Shown here: positions 29,401 through 38,157 of the stretch, piece by piece | Layout: every line of letters starts with the position of its first letter | Numbering within the stretch: position 1 is the first letter of the stretch | Assembly: GCF_037201975.1 (NCBI RefSeq) | Contig: NZ_CP147520.1 | Span: 2,294,001-2,358,000 of the forward strand | Origin: Streptomyces sp. TG1A-60 | GTDB lineage: Bacteria; Actinomycetota; Actinomycetes; Streptomycetales; Streptomycetaceae | Direction: 5' to 3' | DNA: 64,000 nucleotides | The notes under the pieces: model-generated | The model's database searches: none | What the model was told of the DNA's origin: nothing | The model's input: the letters and a program-made list of their open reading frames with translations, nothing else | Position numbers and translations under genes: made by a program

Positions 29401-30516
29401 TCAGCGGCCCTGCTCGTAGCGGCGCAGCTGCTCCGCGGTGATCATGGTGGTGTCGAAGAGGCTGGTCTCGTCGAGCGCGTTCGCCTGCGGCTGCGCGTAC
29501 CCCTGATGCCCTTGCTGGGCCTGGTGACCTTGCTGGGCCTGGTGACCTTGCTGGGCCTGGTGACCCTGGTTCGGGTCGTATGCCGGCTGCTGCGGGTAGC
29601 CGGCCGCGTACGGGTCGGCCTGCTGGTACCCGTAGGGGTCGGCGGCCTGCTGGGGCTGGGTGTACTGCTGCCGGTAGCCGCCGTAGGGGTCCTGTTGGAA
29701 CGCCGTCGCCTGGTACGCGTCCTGCTGCTGCCCGTACGACTGCTGGTCGGGCACCGGCCGGGACTGCTGGGCGGGGGTGTCCGAGAGGGCGGCGAGGTCG
29801 GCGAGGTAGTCGGCGTCGCTGGTGGGCTGAGGGGAGGTGCCGTCGTCGTTCAGGGCGAGGGCACCGAGGTCGTCGGTGGCGATGCGGCCATGGAGCTTCT
29901 GCCGGCCCCGGCCGACAGCGTCCAGGGTCTTGGCGAGGACCGCCTCGAAGGCGCCGAGCTTGGCGTCCACGTAGGCGTCGGCGTCGCGGCGCAGGGTCTC
30001 GGGGTCGTGGCTGCGCTCGGGGGCGTCGTCGTCCTCGTAGCCCTGCTCGTCGAGGCCGGGGCCGGTGCCGAGGAGCTTCTCGCGGCCTCGGCCGACGGAG
30101 CCGAGGGTCTTGGTGAGGACGACCTCGAAGTTGGCGAGCTTGGAGTCGACGTAGTCGTCGGCCTCGGCGCGGACTTCCTCGGCCTCCTGGCGGGCCTCGG
30201 TGAGGATGCGGTCGGCCTCGTTCTGGGAGCGGCGGGCGACCTCGGTGTCGGAGATCAGGGAGCCGCGCTCGGCGTGCGCGTTCTCGATGATGCGCTCGGC
30301 CTCCAGGCGGGCCCGCTCGACCATGTGCTCACGGTCGCCGATCAGCTCCCGCGCCTGGGCGAGGGAGTCGGGCAGGGCCGCGCGCACCTCTTCGAGCAGG
30401 GAGAGCAGTTCGGCGCGGTTGACCACGCACGAGGCCGACATGGGCATGGATCGGGCGCCGGAGACCACCGAGACGATCTCGTCGAGCTTCTTCTGCACGT
30501 CCACCGTGTGGTCCAC
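29401..30516 (-). CDS. DivIVA-like coiled-coil protein with Gln-rich tail
   Basis: A 371-residue cytoplasmic coiled-coil protein recalling DivIVA/cell-division-initiation proteins and F0F1 subunit-b-like helices. Residues 1-130 are heptad-rich (RARLEAERIIENAHAERG, EADRILTEARQEAEEVRAEAD). The unit DYVDSKLANFEVVLTKTLGS near 121-140 recurs as AYVDAKLGAFEVL-like sequence near 181-200, exactly 60 residues later, so the region is an internal duplication. The tail is Gln/Tyr/Pro-rich with three GHQAQQ units and ends TMITAEQLRRYEQGR. The start is GTG with a weak ribosome site. A role at cell poles or septa is inference. Confidence 0.7.
   Translation of the reverse strand: MDHTVDVQKKLDEIVSVVSGARSMPMSASCVVNRAELLSLLEEVRAALPDSLAQARELIGDREHMVERARLEAERIIENAHAERGSLISDTEVARRSQNEADRILTEARQEAEEVRAEADDYVDSKLANFEVVLTKTLGSVGRGREKLLGTGPGLDEQGYEDDDAPERSHDPETLRRDADAYVDAKLGAFEAVLAKTLDAVGRGRQKLHGRIATDDLGALALNDDGTSPQPTSDADYLADLAALSDTPAQQSRPVPDQQSYGQQQDAYQATAFQQDPYGGYRQQYTQPQQAADPYGYQQADPYAAGYPQQPAYDPNQGHQAQQGHQAQQGHQAQQGHQGYAQPQANALDETSLFDTTMITAEQLRRYEQGR
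29503..29569 (-). repeat. 18-bp tandem repeat encoding GHQAQQ
   Basis: Three 18-base units (29503-29520, 29521-29538, 29539-29556) and a partial fourth, differing by single bases, encode consecutive GHQAQQ. Being in frame and nearly identical, the array could vary in copy number between strains. Confidence 0.85.
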
Positions 30517-30603
30517 CGTGTGCTCGCCACTCTCTACAGGTGTGTTGGAGACGGTCGGGTCGACTGTAGTCCCAACGGTCCGGTGCTCGGGGGTGCGGCA
30601 CCG

Positions 30604-31083
30604 TCAGTCCTTGCGGAGGCGCTCGCCCAGGGCCTCCAGGACGAGCGGGGGCACCAGGTGGGAGACGTCGCCGCCCCAGGTCGCGACCTCCTTGACCAGG
30701 GAGGACGACAGGAAGCTGTAGGTGGGGTTGGTGGGGACGAAGAGGGTCTCCACCCCCGAGAGGCCGATGTTCATCTGCGCCATCTGCAGCTCGTAGTCGA
30801 AGTCGCTGACCGCGCGCAGACCCTTGACGATGGCCGGGATGTCGCGCTGCTTGCAGAAGTCGACGAGCAGGCCGTGGAAGGCCTCCACGCGGACGTTGGC
30901 GTACTCGGTGGTGACCTGGCGGATCAGGTCGATCCGCTCCTCGACCTCGAAGAGGCCCTTCTTCGACTTGTTGATCATCACCGCGACGTAGACCTCGTCG
31001 TACAGCTTGGAGGCGCGGCCAATGATGTCGAGGTGTCCGTTGGTGATGGGGTCGAACGACCCGGGACAGACGGCACGGCGCAC
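30604..31083 (-). CDS. coaD: Phosphopantetheine adenylyltransferase
   Basis: Transfers AMP from ATP to 4'-phosphopantetheine to make dephospho-CoA. The 159-residue product has the nucleotidyltransferase signature [18 protein letters not shown] (T-x-G-H), [19 protein letters not shown] and [14 protein letters not shown]. The start is GTG at 31083 ([11 protein letters not shown]) with GAGGG upstream. The frame upstream is not homologous. It follows rsmD by 26 bases, the usual rsmD-coaD pair. Confidence 0.97.
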   Translation of the reverse strand: MRRAVCPGSFDPITNGHLDIIGRASKLYDEVYVAVMINKSKKGLFEVEERIDLIRQVTTEYANVRVEAFHGLLVDFCKQRDIPAIVKGLRAVSDFDYELQMAQMNIGLSGVETLFVPTNPTYSFLSSSLVKEVATWGGDVSHLVPPLVLEALGERLRKD

Positions 31084-31109
31084 TTGGGATCCCTCGCTCT
31101 CCGGTCCGG

Positions 31110-31697
31110 TCACGATGCGTCTTCGCACGTAAGGGCGGCGCGACCGTACCAAAACGTTCCCTCGCCGTAGCGACGGGCCCTGATCGCTTCGAAACCGGTC
31201 GGCCAGCCGAATTCACCGCCTCTGGTGCTGCGCTCCACGGTGACGAGCGCTTCCTCGCCGAGCCAGCCCCCCGTGCGGAGTGTGAGCAGGATCTCGCGAA
31301 GATCGTCGTCCGAGGCGGCGTACGGCGGGTCGAGGAAGACGATGTCGTACGGCTCGTCCGGCGGCGGGCCCTGGATGACCTGCTCCGCTCGGCCCGACCT
31401 CACCTCGGCGCCGGGGAGGCCGAGTGAGCGGACGTTGTCGCGGATCGTGCGGGCCGCTCGGGCGTCGGCCTCGACGAGGAGGGTGTGGCCGGCGCCCCTG
31501 GAGAGGGCCTCCAGGCCTACCGCCCCCGATCCCGCGTACAGGTCGAGCACCCGTTCGCCGTCGAGGGGGCCGCCGAGGAGGGATTCCCAGGTGGACAGGA
31601 GGCCCTCGCGTGCGCGGTCGGAGGTCGGCCGGGTGCCGGTCCCCGGCGGCACGGCCAGGCGGCGTCCGCCGGCCGCGCCGGCGATCACGCGGGTCAT
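31110..31697 (-). CDS. rsmD: 16S rRNA (guanine966-N2)-methyltransferase
   Basis: A class I methyltransferase that modifies G966 of 16S rRNA. It has [25 protein letters not shown] at the N-terminus, the SAM-binding motif [20 protein letters not shown] and the catalytic DPPY motif in [15 protein letters not shown]. Length 195. It lies between recG and coaD, all on the minus strand. Confidence 0.95.
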   Translation of the reverse strand: MTRVIAGAAGGRRLAVPPGTGTRPTSDRAREGLLSTWESLLGGPLDGERVLDLYAGSGAVGLEALSRGAGHTLLVEADARAARTIRDNVRSLGLPGAEVRSGRAEQVIQGPPPDEPYDIVFLDPPYAASDDDLREILLTLRTGGWLGEEALVTVERSTRGGEFGWPTGFEAIRARRYGEGTFWYGRAALTCEDAS

Positions 31698-31812
31698 CTT
31701 GGGTCCTTGTTCGAGGGCTTGGTCACGGGTCCAGTCTGGCAGTCGGAGGCGGGGGGGTGTGAGGACCGTGGACCACTGCCGGGTCCGCTGCCCCGGAAGC
31801 GGCGCGCCTTCC

Positions 31813-34020
31813 TCAGCCCTTGTCCAGGTACTGCTCCCTCTCCTCGTCCAGCAGCGCGTCCAGGGCCGTCCTGAGGCCCGGCAGGCGCTTCAGGTCCGGG
31901 TCGTCGGCGACGACCCGGACGGCCTCTTCTCTCGCCTCCGCGATGATCTCCTCGTCGTCGATGACGGTGAGCATGCGGAGGCTGGTGCGGGCGCCGGACT
32001 GGGCCTGGCCCAGGACATCGCCCTCGCGGCGTTGTTCCAGGTCGATGCGGGAGAGCTCGAAGCCGTCGAGGGTCGAGGCGACGGCGTTGAGGCGCTGACG
32101 GGCCGGACTCGCCTCGGGCATGTCGGTGACGAGGAGGCAGAGGCCGGGAGCGGAGCCCCGGCCGACGCGGCCTCGGAGCTGGTGGAGCTGGGAGACGCCG
32201 AAGCGGTCGGCGTCCATGATCACCATGGCCGTGGCGTTCGGGACGTTCACTCCGACCTCGATGACCGTCGTCGCGACCAGGACGTGGGTCTCGCCGGCGG
32301 CGAAGCGGCGCATGACCGCGTCCTTGTCGTCGGGGTGCATACGGCCGTGCAGGACCTCGACCGCGAGACCTTGAAGGGGGCCCTTGGCCAGTTGGTCGGC
32401 GACCTCCAGGACGGCGAGGGGCGGGCGCTTCTCGGCCTCGTCCTCGGGGGACTTGCTGCCGGACTTCTTCGGGTCGTCCTCCTCGTCTCCGATGCGGGGG
32501 CAGACGACGTACGCCTGATGTCCGTTGTCGACCTCCTCCCGGACGCGCTCCCAGGTGCGGGCGAGGAAGTGGGGCTTGTCGGCTGCCGGCACGACATGGC
32601 TGGCGATGGGTGAGCGGCCGGCGGGGAGTTGGTCGAGGACGGAGGTCTCCAGGTCACCGAAGACGGTCATGGCCACCGTGCGGGGGATGGGGGTGGCCGT
32701 CATGACGAGGAGGTGGGGCGGCTGCTTGCCCTTGCCGCGCAGGGCGTCGCGCTGTTCGACGCCGAAGCGGTGCTGTTCGTCCACGACGACCAGACCCAGG
32801 TCGTGGAACTGCACCTTGTCCTCGATCAGCGCGTGGGTGCCGATGACGATGCCCGCCTCGCCGGTGACCAGTTCGAGCAGGGCCTGGCGGCGGGCCGCGG
32901 CGCCCATCGAGCCGGTGAGCAGCACCACTTTGGTGGCGTGCTCGGCCCCGCCCAGCAGCCCGCCCTCGGCCAGCTCGCCCATCATCTCGGTGACCGACCG
33001 GTGGTGCTGCTGGGCGAGCACCTCGGTGGGCGCGAGCATGGCCGCCTGGCCGCCGGCGTCGACCACGGCGAGCATGGCCCGCAGGGCCACCATCGTCTTG
33101 CCGGAACCCACTTCCCCCTGGAGCAGCCGGTGCATCGGGTGCTCGGTGGCCAGGTCGTCGAAGATCTCCTTGGAGACCTTCCGCTGGCCGTCGGTGAGGG
33201 TGAAGGGGAGGCAGGCGTCGAAGGCGGTGAGGAGGCCGTAGGGGGCGGGTCTGCGGGCTACGGCGGGGAGCTGCGCGTCGGCGTACCGGCGGCGGGCGAG
33301 GGCGACCTGGAGGACGAAGGCCTCGTCCCACTTGAGACGGTCGCGGGCGCCCTCGATGTCCGCTTTGGTATGGGGGCGGTGGATCTTCAGGAGGGCTTCG
33401 GGGAGCGGGACGAGGCCGCGGCCCGCGCGCAGGGCGTCGGGCAGGGGGTCGGCGGCCTCCTGGGCGCTCGGGAGGACCGTCTGGACGGCTTTGGCGATCT
33501 TCCAGGACTCCAGCTTGGCGGTGGCGGGATAGAGGGGGATGAGGGCGCCGGCCCAGGTGTCGACGGTCTCCGTGACATCGTCGCCGCGGAGCAGTTCGTA
33601 GGCCGGGTGGGCCAGTTGGAGGCGGCGGTTGAAGACGGAGACCTTGCCGGCGAAGAGGGCGCGGGTGCCAGGGAGGAGCTCCTTGTGGGGTTTGTGCACG
33701 CCGTTGCCGAAGAAGACGAGCTGGAGGCGCCCGCTGCCGTCCGTGATGGTCACTTCCAGGCGCTGGCCCTTGCCCCGGGGGGCCTTGGCGGAGGCGAAGG
33801 TGTGCAGGCGGGCGTCGGCGACCTGGGCGACCACCGTGACGTGCTCGTCCATGGGCAGGTCGGTGAGGTGGGTGAGCTGGCCACGCTCCTCGTACCGGCG
33901 GGGATAGTGGTGCAGCAGGTCCCCGACGGTGTGCAGGCCGAGGTGCTCGGCCATCACCTTGGCGGTGGCGGCGCCGAGCGTGTTCTTGAGCGGTTCTTCG
34001 AGCGCGGGCACGAGATCCAT
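31813..34020 (-). CDS. recG: ATP-dependent DNA helicase RecG
   Basis: RecG remodels stalled replication forks and branched DNA. The 735-residue protein has the N-terminal wedge/OB domain (YPRRYEERGQLTHLTDL ... VTIDGSGR-like), the Walker A motif GEVGSGKTMVAL and the DEQH box VVDEQHRFGVEQRDAL. Motifs MTATPIPRTVAMTVFGDL and QLRGRVGRG follow. The ATG at 34020 (DLVPALEEPLKNTLG) is the family start. The longer frame upstream to 34608 is not homologous. The acidic insertion EEDDPKKSGSKSPEDEAEKR in the helicase lobe appears Streptomyces-typical. Confidence 0.96.
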   Translation of the reverse strand: MDLVPALEEPLKNTLGAATAKVMAEHLGLHTVGDLLHHYPRRYEERGQLTHLTDLPMDEHVTVVAQVADARLHTFASAKAPRGKGQRLEVTITDGSGRLQLVFFGNGVHKPHKELLPGTRALFAGKVSVFNRRLQLAHPAYELLRGDDVTETVDTWAGALIPLYPATAKLESWKIAKAVQTVLPSAQEAADPLPDALRAGRGLVPLPEALLKIHRPHTKADIEGARDRLKWDEAFVLQVALARRRYADAQLPAVARRPAPYGLLTAFDACLPFTLTDGQRKVSKEIFDDLATEHPMHRLLQGEVGSGKTMVALRAMLAVVDAGGQAAMLAPTEVLAQQHHRSVTEMMGELAEGGLLGGAEHATKVVLLTGSMGAAARRQALLELVTGEAGIVIGTHALIEDKVQFHDLGLVVVDEQHRFGVEQRDALRGKGKQPPHLLVMTATPIPRTVAMTVFGDLETSVLDQLPAGRSPIASHVVPAADKPHFLARTWERVREEVDNGHQAYVVCPRIGDEEDDPKKSGSKSPEDEAEKRPPLAVLEVADQLAKGPLQGLAVEVLHGRMHPDDKDAVMRRFAAGETHVLVATTVIEVGVNVPNATAMVIMDADRFGVSQLHQLRGRVGRGSAPGLCLLVTDMPEASPARQRLNAVASTLDGFELSRIDLEQRREGDVLGQAQSGARTSLRMLTVIDDEEIIAEAREEAVRVVADDPDLKRLPGLRTALDALLDEEREQYLDKG

Positions 34021-34110
34021 TGCACACCACGGCACTGACAATCCCGCACAGGTCCCCGAAATCCGCTGGTCAGACGGGTCGTTCGTGCCGGCACGGGTGC
34101 CCGGCAGCGG

Positions 34111-34890
34111 ATGGACCAGCCGCTGCCGGCTGGACCGGCTTCCGCTGGGCGTGCGCCCGACGCGGACCGTCGTGCCGGTGCCGGTACCCCGGCCGCCCGC
34201 CCCGGGGAGCGCGGGGCGGCCCGGGACGAGCTGCCCGCCCTTGTCGCCGAGGCCCGGCGGCTCGCCGAGGCGCTGCACCCCGGCTCCGTCGAGGCCTGGG
34301 CTGCCGTGGCGTGTGCCGCCGAGGTTGAGGGCACGGAGCTGGACGCCCGGGACCGCGCGGAGATCGTCGACCATGAGGCGATCGGCCTCGGTCCGGAGGG
34401 CCGCGCTCTCTTCGAGCGCGCGGCAGAGCCGTACGAGGCGGCCGGCGACCCGGGCGAAGCACTGGCCCCACGCGCACGTGGGGCGAACGTCCACGCCCTC
34501 ACGGGCCACCCCGAGGCGGGCCCTGGCGCTGGTCTTCGAGCCGTACGAGCGGATCCTCGCCCTCTGTGCGGACGGCGGACCGGCGCACGCAGACGGCGTC
34601 CGTGCCAATGGGCCGGGCTCGGATTCCCGTCAGCGGATGCACGAGACGGAGGACCCCGAATCGGTGGGCATGGCCGAGGCCGCCGTACGGGAGCTGGCGG
34701 ACTTCGTGGATCCGCGCCGCGCGGAGGACGTACGGCTGGCCTCGCGGGCCGCGGCGGGGCGGGCGCGGGGTGTGCTGTCGGTGGTCGCCGGGCGGAACGA
34801 CGAGACGGCGGTGGCCCGGCGGGCGGAGGCGGAGAGGCTGCCGGAGCTGGCGGGGGTCCGGAGCGACAAGCTGAGCGGGGTGGGGGCGCG
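34111..34890 (+). pseudogene. Degenerate helical-repeat gene
   Basis: From an ATG at 34111 the frame shows Streptomyces third-position GC and helix-rich sequence (LVAEARRLAEALHPGSVEAW, RALFERAAEPYEAAGDPGEA) up to about 34520. Coding character then moves one frame on, reading LALVFEPYERILALCADG and later RELADFVDPRRAEDVRLASR. The join is best explained by one extra base near GAGGCGGGCC. No proper stop follows before the repeat begins. It resembles a TPR-like protein, but I cannot name the family. It could be a sequencing artefact of a real gene, yet the absence of a terminus favours decay. Confidence 0.4.
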
Positions 34891-34904
34891 CCTCCGGGTT
34901 CTCG

Positions 34905-35045
34905 CCCCCGTCGCCCCCACTCGTCCCGTCCCGTCCCCAGGGGCGGCTGCCCCTTCAACCCCGCCGAAGACACGGGGCTCCGCCCCGGGCCCCGCTCACG
35001 CGGTTCCCCGCGCCCCCGCATCCAGCCACCGGCCAACCCGCGCCC
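34905..35045 (-). repeat. Streptomyces interspersed intergenic repeat (copy 2)
   Basis: Read on the minus strand it contains GGGGCGCGGGGAACCGCGTG, then CGGGGCGGAGCCCCGTGTCT and a tail ending in a GGGGGCGAGAACC-like string. This long module is familiar from Streptomyces intergenic regions, often just after a stop codon. It begins directly after the DAK2 gene stop and can fold (GGGGC...GCCCC), so it may end that transcript. Confidence 0.6.
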
Positions 35046-35048
35046 GAA

Positions 35049-36737
35049 CTACTCCACGCCGATCAGCAGCAGCGCCCCCTGTCGGCCGCCCCGGTACACG
35101 ACGGTGTCCACCGCCAGGTACGACTCGCGCACGCTGGTCTCCACGTGGTCCGCGACCCCCGTGGGGGCCTCGTCGCCGAGGACGAGGGTGACCATCTCGC
35201 CACCGGCGGCGAGCATGCGGTCGACCACCGCCGCCGCGGTCGCCGTGACGTCGGAGCCGATGACGGCGACATCGCCGTCGATGAGGCCGAGGACGTCACC
35301 GGCCTGGCAGATGCCGGCCATGGTCCAGGACTGGCGCTCGGCGATGACGACCTCGGCGTAGCGGGTGGCGCCCGCGGCGGAGGTCATGGAGACGACGTCC
35401 TCGTCGAAGCGGCGGTCGGGCTCGTGGACCGCGAGCGCGGCGATGCCCTGGACGGCGGAGCGGGTGGGGATGAGGGCGACCCGGACGCCCTCGGCGCGGG
35501 CCTGCTCGGCTGCGGCAGCGGCTGTGTGGCGAAGGTCCGCGTCGTTCGGCAGCAGCACCACCTCGCGCGCGTGGGCCCGTCGTACGGCCTCCACGAGCTC
35601 TCCGCTGGCGGGGGGCTCCCCGGGACGGGCGAGGACCGTGGTCGCGCCGGCCCCGGTGTACAGCCCGGCCAGCCCCTCCCCCGGCACGACGGCCACGACC
35701 GCCCGCTGGGCGCGCTCGCGCGGCTGCCGCCCGGCCGCACCGGCCATGTGCGCGTCCTCGGCGCCGAAGTGCGTGATCCGGATCCGGTACGGCCGCCCGG
35801 CCTCGACTCCCGCCTCCACTGCGGCCCCGGCGTCGTCGACGTGCACATGGACGTTCCACAGCCCGTCCCCGCCGACCACGACGAGGGAGTCGCCCAGCCC
35901 GTCCAGCCGTTGCCGCAGGCGGGCCACGGCCGTGTCCTCCGCCTCCAGGAGGTAGATCACCTCGAAGGCGGGCCCGTCGGCGCCCGGCCGGTCTTCCGCG
36001 CACACCTCCGGTACGACACCGAGGTCCGCCACGCGCGCGAGGCCCTCCGGCGCGGTCACCGCCCTGGGAGCGTCCCCCGTGAACGTCTCCACCAGCGCCG
36101 CCAGCACCGCCACCAGGCCCCGTCCACCCGCGTCGACGACGCCGGCGCGGGCCAGGGCGGCCAGTTGGCCGGGGGTGGCCGCGAGGGCCGTACCGGCGCC
36201 CTCGTAGGCGGCGCGGGCGACCGTGCCGCAGTCGCCCTCGGTGTCGGTGGCCGCGTCGGCCGCCGCGGAGGCGACGGTGAGGACGGTGCCCTCGACGGGG
36301 TGGGCGACGGCGTCGCGGGCGGAGTCGGCGGCGCGGCGGAGGGCGAGCCGGAGGCCCCGGCCGTCGGTGTGGGCCGCCTCACGGTCGTCGGCGAGGACCT
36401 GTGCCATACCGCGCAGGAGCTGGGCGAGGATCGTCCCGGAGTTCCCCCGGGCCCCGATCAGCGCGCCGTGCGCCATGGCCCGCGCGGCCTCGGCGAGCGT
36501 GGGTTCCCCCTCAGCGCCGCGCGGGCCGCCGGCCTCGTGTCCCGCGAACACGGCCTCGACGGCCGCCGCGGCCGACTCCATCGTGAGGTAGAGGTTCGTG
36601 CCGGTGTCGCCGTCGGCCACCGGGTACACGTTGATGGCGTCGATCTCCTCGCGCGCGCGTCCCAGCGCCGCCAGCGCCAGTCCGCACCAGGTGCGCACCG
36701 CGAGAGCATCGAAGACTGTCTGCGGCACCTGCGGCAC
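35049..36737 (-). CDS. DAK2/FakA-like (DhaL-domain) kinase
   Basis: A 562-residue protein with an N-terminal DhaL domain: NVYPVADGDTGTNLYLTMES (metal/ADP-binding Asp residues), GARGNSGTILAQLLRGMA and AGVVDAGGRGLVAVL. A C-terminal region of the YloV/FakA type follows. In Firmicutes FakA phosphorylates fatty acids delivered by FakB (DegV-type). No FakB is in the window. Two tandem GTG starts exist; 36737 has AGGAGG five bases upstream and is preferred. In Streptomyces it stands between recG and rpmB, as here, and diverges from rpmB. Confidence 0.85.
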   Translation of the reverse strand: MPQVPQTVFDALAVRTWCGLALAALGRAREEIDAINVYPVADGDTGTNLYLTMESAAAAVEAVFAGHEAGGPRGAEGEPTLAEAARAMAHGALIGARGNSGTILAQLLRGMAQVLADDREAAHTDGRGLRLALRRAADSARDAVAHPVEGTVLTVASAAADAATDTEGDCGTVARAAYEGAGTALAATPGQLAALARAGVVDAGGRGLVAVLAALVETFTGDAPRAVTAPEGLARVADLGVVPEVCAEDRPGADGPAFEVIYLLEAEDTAVARLRQRLDGLGDSLVVVGGDGLWNVHVHVDDAGAAVEAGVEAGRPYRIRITHFGAEDAHMAGAAGRQPRERAQRAVVAVVPGEGLAGLYTGAGATTVLARPGEPPASGELVEAVRRAHAREVVLLPNDADLRHTAAAAAEQARAEGVRVALIPTRSAVQGIAALAVHEPDRRFDEDVVSMTSAAGATRYAEVVIAERQSWTMAGICQAGDVLGLIDGDVAVIGSDVTATAAAVVDRMLAAGGEMVTLVLGDEAPTGVADHVETSVRESYLAVDTVVYRGGRQGALLLIGVE

Positions 36738-37039
36738 CTGGGCCTCCTTGAGCGGCTTGGCTGCTGGACGTGGGATCAGGTGGGACGCCGCACGTCGCAC
36801 GCAGCGTAGACCGGTGGTGGTGACCGCCGGTGAGAGGACCGGGACGAGCCCTGGACCAGCCATGGTAGTTTCGTTGTACGGACGCGGTCGTTGTATGCTG
36901 CTCCGGTTGTCCGATCCAGATCGACGATCCGGTTCGGACTCTTCCCCCTGGCAACGCCACTCGGGTCCCAGTTTCTGGGATCGTGATCCCGGCATGCCGG
37001 GATCAACCGTAAGTGCACCTGAAGTCTTTGGAGTGACCC
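36738..37039. other. Divergent DAK2/rpmB promoter region
   Basis: About 302 bases with an AT-richer centre (36860-36910, including TTGTACGGACGC and TTGTATGC), where the promoters of both genes are expected. The last 75 bases before rpmB contain two consecutive hairpins, annotated separately. Confidence 0.45.
36966..37004 (+). promoter_or_regulatory. Two hairpins in the rpmB leader
   Basis: TCCCAG-TTT-CTGGGA (36966-36980) is followed after four bases by the perfect 20-base palindrome GATCCCGGCATGCCGGGATC (36985-37004). The L28 start is 35 bases further. In the transcript these would be stacked stem-loops. They could be autoregulatory or a protein-binding operator. Confidence 0.5.
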
Positions 37040-37225
37040 GTGGCTGCCAACTGCGACGTCTGCGGCAAGGGGCCGGGCTTCGGCAACAACATCTCGCACT
37101 CGCACCGCCGTACGTCCCGTCGCTGGAACCCGAACATCCAGCGCGTCCGTACCGTGGTCGGCGGGACGCCGAAGCGCGTGAACGCCTGCACCTCGTGCAT
37201 CAAGGCCGGCAAGGTCTCGCGCTGA
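37040..37225 (+). CDS. rpmB: 50S ribosomal protein L28
   Basis: A 61-residue ribosomal protein starting with [23 protein letters not shown], with two zinc-binding pairs (CDVC and CTSC), so the zinc-containing form. The basic middle [18 protein letters not shown] is the rRNA-binding part. It is monocistronic and followed by a textbook terminator. TTTGGAGTGA provides the ribosome site. Confidence 0.97.
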   Translation: MAANCDVCGKGPGFGNNISHSHRRTSRRWNPNIQRVRTVVGGTPKRVNACTSCIKAGKVSR

Positions 37226-37265
37226 CGCTCAGCTAGCGCGCGGCCACTGCTGGTTCGCTGCACAG

Positions 37266-37297
37266 AGCCGGTCCACCGAAGGGTGGGCCGGCTTTTT
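37266..37297 (+). terminator. rpmB terminator
   Basis: AGCCGGTCCACC (37266-37277) pairs with GGTGGGCCGGCT (37282-37293) with one G-U pair, followed by a run of five T. Convergent thiD may also use it. Confidence 0.85.
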
Positions 37298-37347
37298 GCC
37301 GTACCCGGACGCCGCTCGGCCGCGCGATCGAGATCCGGCCGGCGGCG

Positions 37348-38157
37348 TCAGGCCGAGGGAGTCCGGCGGGTCAGGTCCCACCCGTGGTCCACGGGCCCGA
37401 TGCCCCCGCCGAGCGCGAACCCGGCGGCGATCGCGCCGGTGACGTACTCCTTGGCCGTCCTCACGGCCCGCGGTACGGCCCGTCCCTTCGCGAGCTGCGA
37501 GGCGATCGCGGAGGCGAGGGTGCAGCCCGTGCCGTGCGTGTGCCGGTTGTCGTACCTGGCTGCCCGCAGCCAGTGCTCCTCAAAGCCATCGGTGAGCAGG
37601 TCGACGGCCTCTCCCGAGAGATGCCCGCCCTTGATCAGCACCCACCGGGGGCCGTACGCCAGCACCGCCTCGGCCGCCTCGCGCATCCCGGCCTCCGACC
37701 GGACCTGTAGGCCGGTGAGTTGGGCCACCTCGTCGAGGTTGGGGGTGGCCACGGTCGCCGTCGGCAGCAGGCTCACGCGGACGGCGTCCAGTGCGGAGGC
37801 GGCGAGCAGCGGGTCGCCGTGCTTGGAGACGCCGACCGGGTCGACGACGACCGGCGCGTCCGTGGCGGCGAGCAACGCGGCGACGGCCTCGACGAGTTCG
37901 GCGGAGGCGAGCATGCCCGTCTTGACCGCCTGGACGCCGATGTCGTCGACGACACTGCGGTACTGGGCCCGCACCGCCTCCACCGGCAGCTCCCAAGCAC
38001 CCTGCACGCCGAGGGAGTTCTGCGCGGTGACCGCGGTGACGACGCTCATGCCGTGCACACCGAGCGCGAGCATCGTCTTCAGGTCGGCCTGGATGCCGGC
38101 ACCGCCGCCGGAGTCGGAGCCGGCCACGGTGAGCACCCTGGGTGGCGCGGTGCTCAT
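37348..38157 (-). CDS. thiD: Hydroxymethylpyrimidine/phosphomethylpyrimidine kinase
   Basis: Phosphorylates HMP and HMP-P to HMP-PP for thiamine synthesis. The 269-residue ribokinase-fold protein has [20 protein letters not shown] at the N-terminus, [11 protein letters not shown] and the anion-hole/catalytic motif [17 protein letters not shown]. The ATG at 38157 overlaps the thiL stop by four bases, so the two kinases are coupled. Confidence 0.96.
   Translation of the reverse strand: MSTAPPRVLTVAGSDSGGGAGIQADLKTMLALGVHGMSVVTAVTAQNSLGVQGAWELPVEAVRAQYRSVVDDIGVQAVKTGMLASAELVEAVAALLAATDAPVVVDPVGVSKHGDPLLAASALDAVRVSLLPTATVATPNLDEVAQLTGLQVRSEAGMREAAEAVLAYGPRWVLIKGGHLSGEAVDLLTDGFEEHWLRAARYDNRHTHGTGCTLASAIASQLAKGRAVPRAVRTAKEYVTGAIAAGFALGGGIGPVDHGWDLTRRTPSA

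Larger units (their letters stand above)
34021..35048. other. 1-kb gap holding a gene relic and an intergenic repeat
   Basis: No intact gene is present between recG and the DAK2 gene. The left three quarters hold a plus-strand coding relic (34111-34890). The right end holds a copy of a Streptomyces interspersed repeat, immediately downstream of the DAK2 stop. Confidence 0.5.

Noticed and set aside
27982..31170. Plus-strand open frame of over 1000 codons across rnc to coaD
   Set aside because: Opposite six recognisable minus-strand genes, no family resemblance, Ser/Arg- and Val/Leu-rich blocks typical of antisense GC-rich DNA.
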